The translations under genes and the position numbers were made by a program. Of a stretch of DNA of 64,000 bases, positions 60,503 to 64,000 are shown in pieces. The notes beneath the pieces are model-generated. The model was not told the origin of the DNA. It was given only the letters and a program-made list of their open reading frames with translations, and searched no databases. This DNA is from Piscinibacter sp. HJYY11. GTDB lineage: Bacteria > Pseudomonadota > Gammaproteobacteria > Burkholderiales > Burkholderiaceae_C. Location of the stretch: contig NZ_JAERQZ010000001.1 in the NCBI RefSeq assembly GCF_016735515.1, forward strand, positions 248,001 to 312,000, read 5' to 3'. Each line of letters begins with the position of its first letter. The stretch's first letter is position 1.

Positions 60503-60554
60503 TGTAAGACGATTCCGACAAGCAAATCGGCACGCCCTGACGCGGCTTTTTGCA

Positions 60555-60570
60555 CATCTTGGGCAAGATG
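60555..60570. promoter_or_regulatory. Palindrome in the SDR / NtrC-type intergenic region
   Basis: A perfect 7-2-7 palindrome (CATCTTG GG CAAGATG) lies between the divergent SDR and response-regulator genes. It is a candidate operator. The 297-base gap (60419-60715) holds this and the nested repeat at 60460-60502; no gene was found in it. Confidence 0.4.
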
Positions 60571-60715
60571 AAGCCTTCGACAACGACGCAATTCGGTCAC
60601 CACAACAACACCGAAGCCCCGGTCACGAGCCGGGCGCATCGGGCGAAAGGAGACCTCGCGGCAATTCCTACAGGGTTGCCACTCCAACCGATTCAGTAGT
60701 ACTGGAGCAAACGGA

Positions 60716-62116
<1,401 letters not shown>

Positions 62117-62180
62117 AAGCCTGACGACCCGCTCTCGACGTGTCGTCCAGGCCTCCTGAAGCAGTACGAAAGGAAAGCCC

Positions 62181-62633
62181 ATGAGCCACGATGACATCGT
62201 CGATACCTTGAATGAGCTGGTCGAGACCTCGAAAGACGGCGAACTCGGCTTCACCGCGTGTGCCAAGCACGTGCAGTCGAGCGACCTGCGCGATCTCTTC
62301 CTGCGCCGCGCCGAGGAGTGCCGCAAAGCGGCGAGCGAGCTGCAGACCCTGGTGCTGGAGTACGGTGGCAAGCCGGACTCCGGCGGCTCGGCCACGGGTG
62401 CGTTGCACCGCGGCTGGGTGGCGGTGCGCGGCTCACTCGCGGGTTACAGCGATCACGCGATGCTGGAAGAGTGCGAACGCGGCGAAGACGCCGCGCTCGC
62501 ACGCTACCGCGCCGCGCTTCGCGAGGAGGCCCTGCCCGAGCCGGTACGGGCGGTCATTGCCCGCCAGCAGCTGGGCGTGCAGGCCAACCACGACCAGATC
62601 AAGCGCTTGCGCGACATCGACAAGGCAGCCTGA
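62181..62633 (+). CDS. DUF2383-type four-helix protein (PA2169-like)
   Basis: A 150-residue all-helical, ferritin-like fold protein. The N-terminus (DDIVDTLNELVETSKDGELGFTACAKHVQSSDLRDLFLRRAEECRKAASELQTLV) matches the PA2169/DUF2383 family. The family is linked to stress conditions but has no proven activity. It lies 64 bases after the NtrC-type gene and ends before a terminator. Confidence 0.88.
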   Translation: MSHDDIVDTLNELVETSKDGELGFTACAKHVQSSDLRDLFLRRAEECRKAASELQTLVLEYGGKPDSGGSATGALHRGWVAVRGSLAGYSDHAMLEECERGEDAALARYRAALREEALPEPVRAVIARQQLGVQANHDQIKRLRDIDKAA

Positions 62634-62650
62634 CGGGCGCTGCGCATGAC

Positions 62651-62680
62651 AAAGGCCGGCATTCAGCCGGCCTTTTTCTT
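62651..62680 (+). terminator. Terminator after the DUF2383 gene
   Basis: A 10-bp perfect stem (62651-62660 with 62666-62675, AAAGGCCGGC/GCCGGCCTTT) with a 5-base loop. It is followed by a five-T tract, a C and more T. It also lies just past the end of the convergent PBP gene. Confidence 0.9.
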
Positions 62681-62701
62681 TTTGGGCGCTGCGATCGTCT
62701 T

Positions 62702-64000
62702 CTACTGCAGCGGCGAGGTCGACATCGACGCGCCGGCCGGGCCGCCCGACGACCAGCTGTCGCGCCGGCCGAGGGTCTGGATGAGCTGGTCGAGCTCCTG
62801 CGACGTCTTCGGTGGCGCGTCGTCGCTCGGCGCCGCGTTCTCGGCCTGCGTGTCCTGCGGCGGCACTTCGAGCCGGGCGATGGATGCGCCGTCGCGCTCG
62901 CTGATCGGCGACCAGCTCGCCATCACCGCGCCGGGCGACTGCGGGTCGGCAAAGCGTGCCCGTGCGTCCACGAGCCCGCCACGCAATGCGTCGCGGAAGA
63001 AATCGCCCACCAGCAGGATGGCGTTGTGGCCGCCCTGGCCCCAGTAGTCGCTGCGCATCGTCACCCGAGAATCGTTGAAGCCGACCCAGGCGCCGGCCAC
63101 GAGGCGCGGGTGCATCAGGATGAACCAGCCGTCGGTGTTGTTCTGCGTGGTGCCGGTCTTGCCGGCCACGTCGGCCGCGATGCCGAAACGCGTGCGCACC
63201 ATCGTGCCGGTGCCTTGCGACACCACGCCACGCATCATGTCGACAAGCGTCACGGCCGACTCAGGCGACATCGCACGCCGCGGCGACGAGCCGAACTCGG
63301 CGACGATGCGGCCGTCGCGGTCACGGATGCGCTTCACGACGAGCGGCTCGCGCCGCACGCCTTCATGCGCGATGGTGGCGTAGGCGTTGACCATCTCCAG
63401 CAGCGTGACCGGGCTCGTGCCGAGCGCGAGCGAGGGCACGGGGTCGAGCCGGCTCCGGTCGACGCCGGCGGCCTGGGCGAGCGACACCACGCGGTGGATG
63501 CCCACGTCCTGCATCACCTGCGCGGTGATGATGTTGCGCGAGTGAACGAGGCCGTCGCGCAGGGTGATGGTGGTGCCGGTCGGGGCCGTCATGTCGGTGG
63601 GCTTCCACACGCTGCCGTCGGTGCTGCGGATCTCGACCGCCTGGTCGAGGTAGGCGCGCTGCGGGCGAATGCCGCCCTCCAGCGCCGCGCCATACACGAA
63701 GGGCTTGAAGGTCGAGCCGGGCTGGCGCGCGGCCTGTGCCACGTGGTCGTACTGGTCGAGCTTGAAATCGCGGCTGCCCACCCAGGCCTTCACTTCGCCG
63801 GTCGTCGGGTCCATCGCGGCGAAGCCGGCTTCCAGGCGTGTCTTGCGGGCCTTGAGCGCAGCGATCCACTCCTTGTCGGACGAGAGCTCGCGCAGGGCCT
63901 TCTCTTCGCTCGCGCCGCCTTCGACGGCGCGGCGGAACTCCGGCGTCTCGCGGATCGCCGCGTTGAGCAGCTCTGGGCGCTGGCGCCAGAAGTAGGCAAA
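62702..64000 (-). CDS. mrcA: Class A penicillin-binding protein 1A (5' end outside the window)
   Basis: C-terminal part of a bifunctional murein synthase; the reading frame stays open to base 64000, giving 432 residues. The transpeptidase domain is complete: nucleophile Ser in GSTFKPF, SRN in HSRNIITAQ (the SxN motif) and KTG in GKTGTTQ. A Pro/Ser/Asp-rich low-complexity tail follows. The glycosyltransferase domain and membrane anchor lie beyond the right edge. The best match in the class is PBP1A. Confidence 0.95.
   Translation of the reverse strand, partial: FAYFWRQRPELLNAAIRETPEFRRAVEGGASEEKALRELSSDKEWIAALKARKTRLEAGFAAMDPTTGEVKAWVGSRDFKLDQYDHVAQAARQPGSTFKPFVYGAALEGGIRPQRAYLDQAVEIRSTDGSVWKPTDMTAPTGTTITLRDGLVHSRNIITAQVMQDVGIHRVVSLAQAAGVDRSRLDPVPSLALGTSPVTLLEMVNAYATIAHEGVRREPLVVKRIRDRDGRIVAEFGSSPRRAMSPESAVTLVDMMRGVVSQGTGTMVRTRFGIAADVAGKTGTTQNNTDGWFILMHPRLVAGAWVGFNDSRVTMRSDYWGQGGHNAILLVGDFFRDALRGGLVDARARFADPQSPGAVMASWSPISERDGASIARLEVPPQDTQAENAAPSDDAPPKTSQELDQLIQTLGRRDSWSSGGPAGASMSTSPLQ

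Noticed and set aside
60519..60545. GGCACG...GC as a sigma-54 promoter upstream of the NtrC-type gene
   Set aside because: The GG and GC are separated by 11 rather than 10 bases and the -12 half is not TTGC.

Overview
The window is GC-rich chromosomal DNA with dense, often ATGA-overlapping coding on both strands and no mobile element, phage or CRISPR array. Gene content and order (adk, kdsB, a Trm112-type protein, lpxK and an ExbB/ExbD pair; clpS-clpA; cysS, alkA, accA, tilS, lysC; a Bug-type receptor gene) indicate a betaproteobacterium of the order Burkholderiales, probably a Rubrivivax/Leptothrix/Rhizobacter-like lineage. The genus is an inference from gene content, not a database result.

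Layout. (1) 1-7325: an LD-carboxypeptidase with a natural octa-histidine N-terminus leads a four-gene peptide ABC importer. (2) 7515-13748: a TonB-dependent receptor followed by its own tonB-exbB-exbD-exbD energy module and a periplasmic repeat protein. (3) 13752-18437, minus strand: an SDR enzyme, then adenylate kinase and envelope genes (kdsB, trm112-like, lpxK, exbD, exbB). (4) 18790-23330: xseA, sodB, a DUF192 protein, a tiny Lys/Ala/Glu-rich exported protein, icd and a cold-shock protein. (5) 23547-31190: clpS-clpA, then a tight minus-strand envelope operon of TPR protein, L,D-transpeptidase, two cyclophilins, lpxH and mtfA. (6) 31444-37242: cysS, alkA, accA, tilS, lysC and tRNA-Ser(GCU). 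(7) 37359-44975: a membrane metallophosphoesterase, two c-type cytochromes, a Bug-family solute receptor, an acyl-CoA dehydrogenase and an NDP-forming acyl-CoA synthetase. (8) 44984-50604: methyltransferase, SodC, a small basic protein, an MscS channel, a GT9 glycosyltransferase, a CBS-domain protein and an alpha/beta hydrolase. (9) 50612-62633: a minus-strand operon of an rpoN paralogue, a GT2 glycosyltransferase, a giant hybrid kinase, CheR, CheB and a receiver-kinase, flanked by an SDR gene, an NtrC-type activator and a DUF2383-like gene. (10) A class A penicillin-binding protein runs off the right edge.

How the parts may work together. Regions 1 and 2 read as outer-membrane uptake followed by peptide import, and LdcA suggests that murein peptides are among the substrates. 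Regions 3 and 5 are lipid A/KDO and peptidoglycan maintenance. Region 9 is the most unusual part: a sigma-54 gene outside its usual lpt/hpf/ptsN setting heads an operon containing chemotaxis adaptation enzymes but no chemoreceptor, beside a sigma-54-dependent activator. An 11-bp inverted repeat there traps the rpoN start codon. This locus is the best candidate for an undescribed regulatory system in the window.
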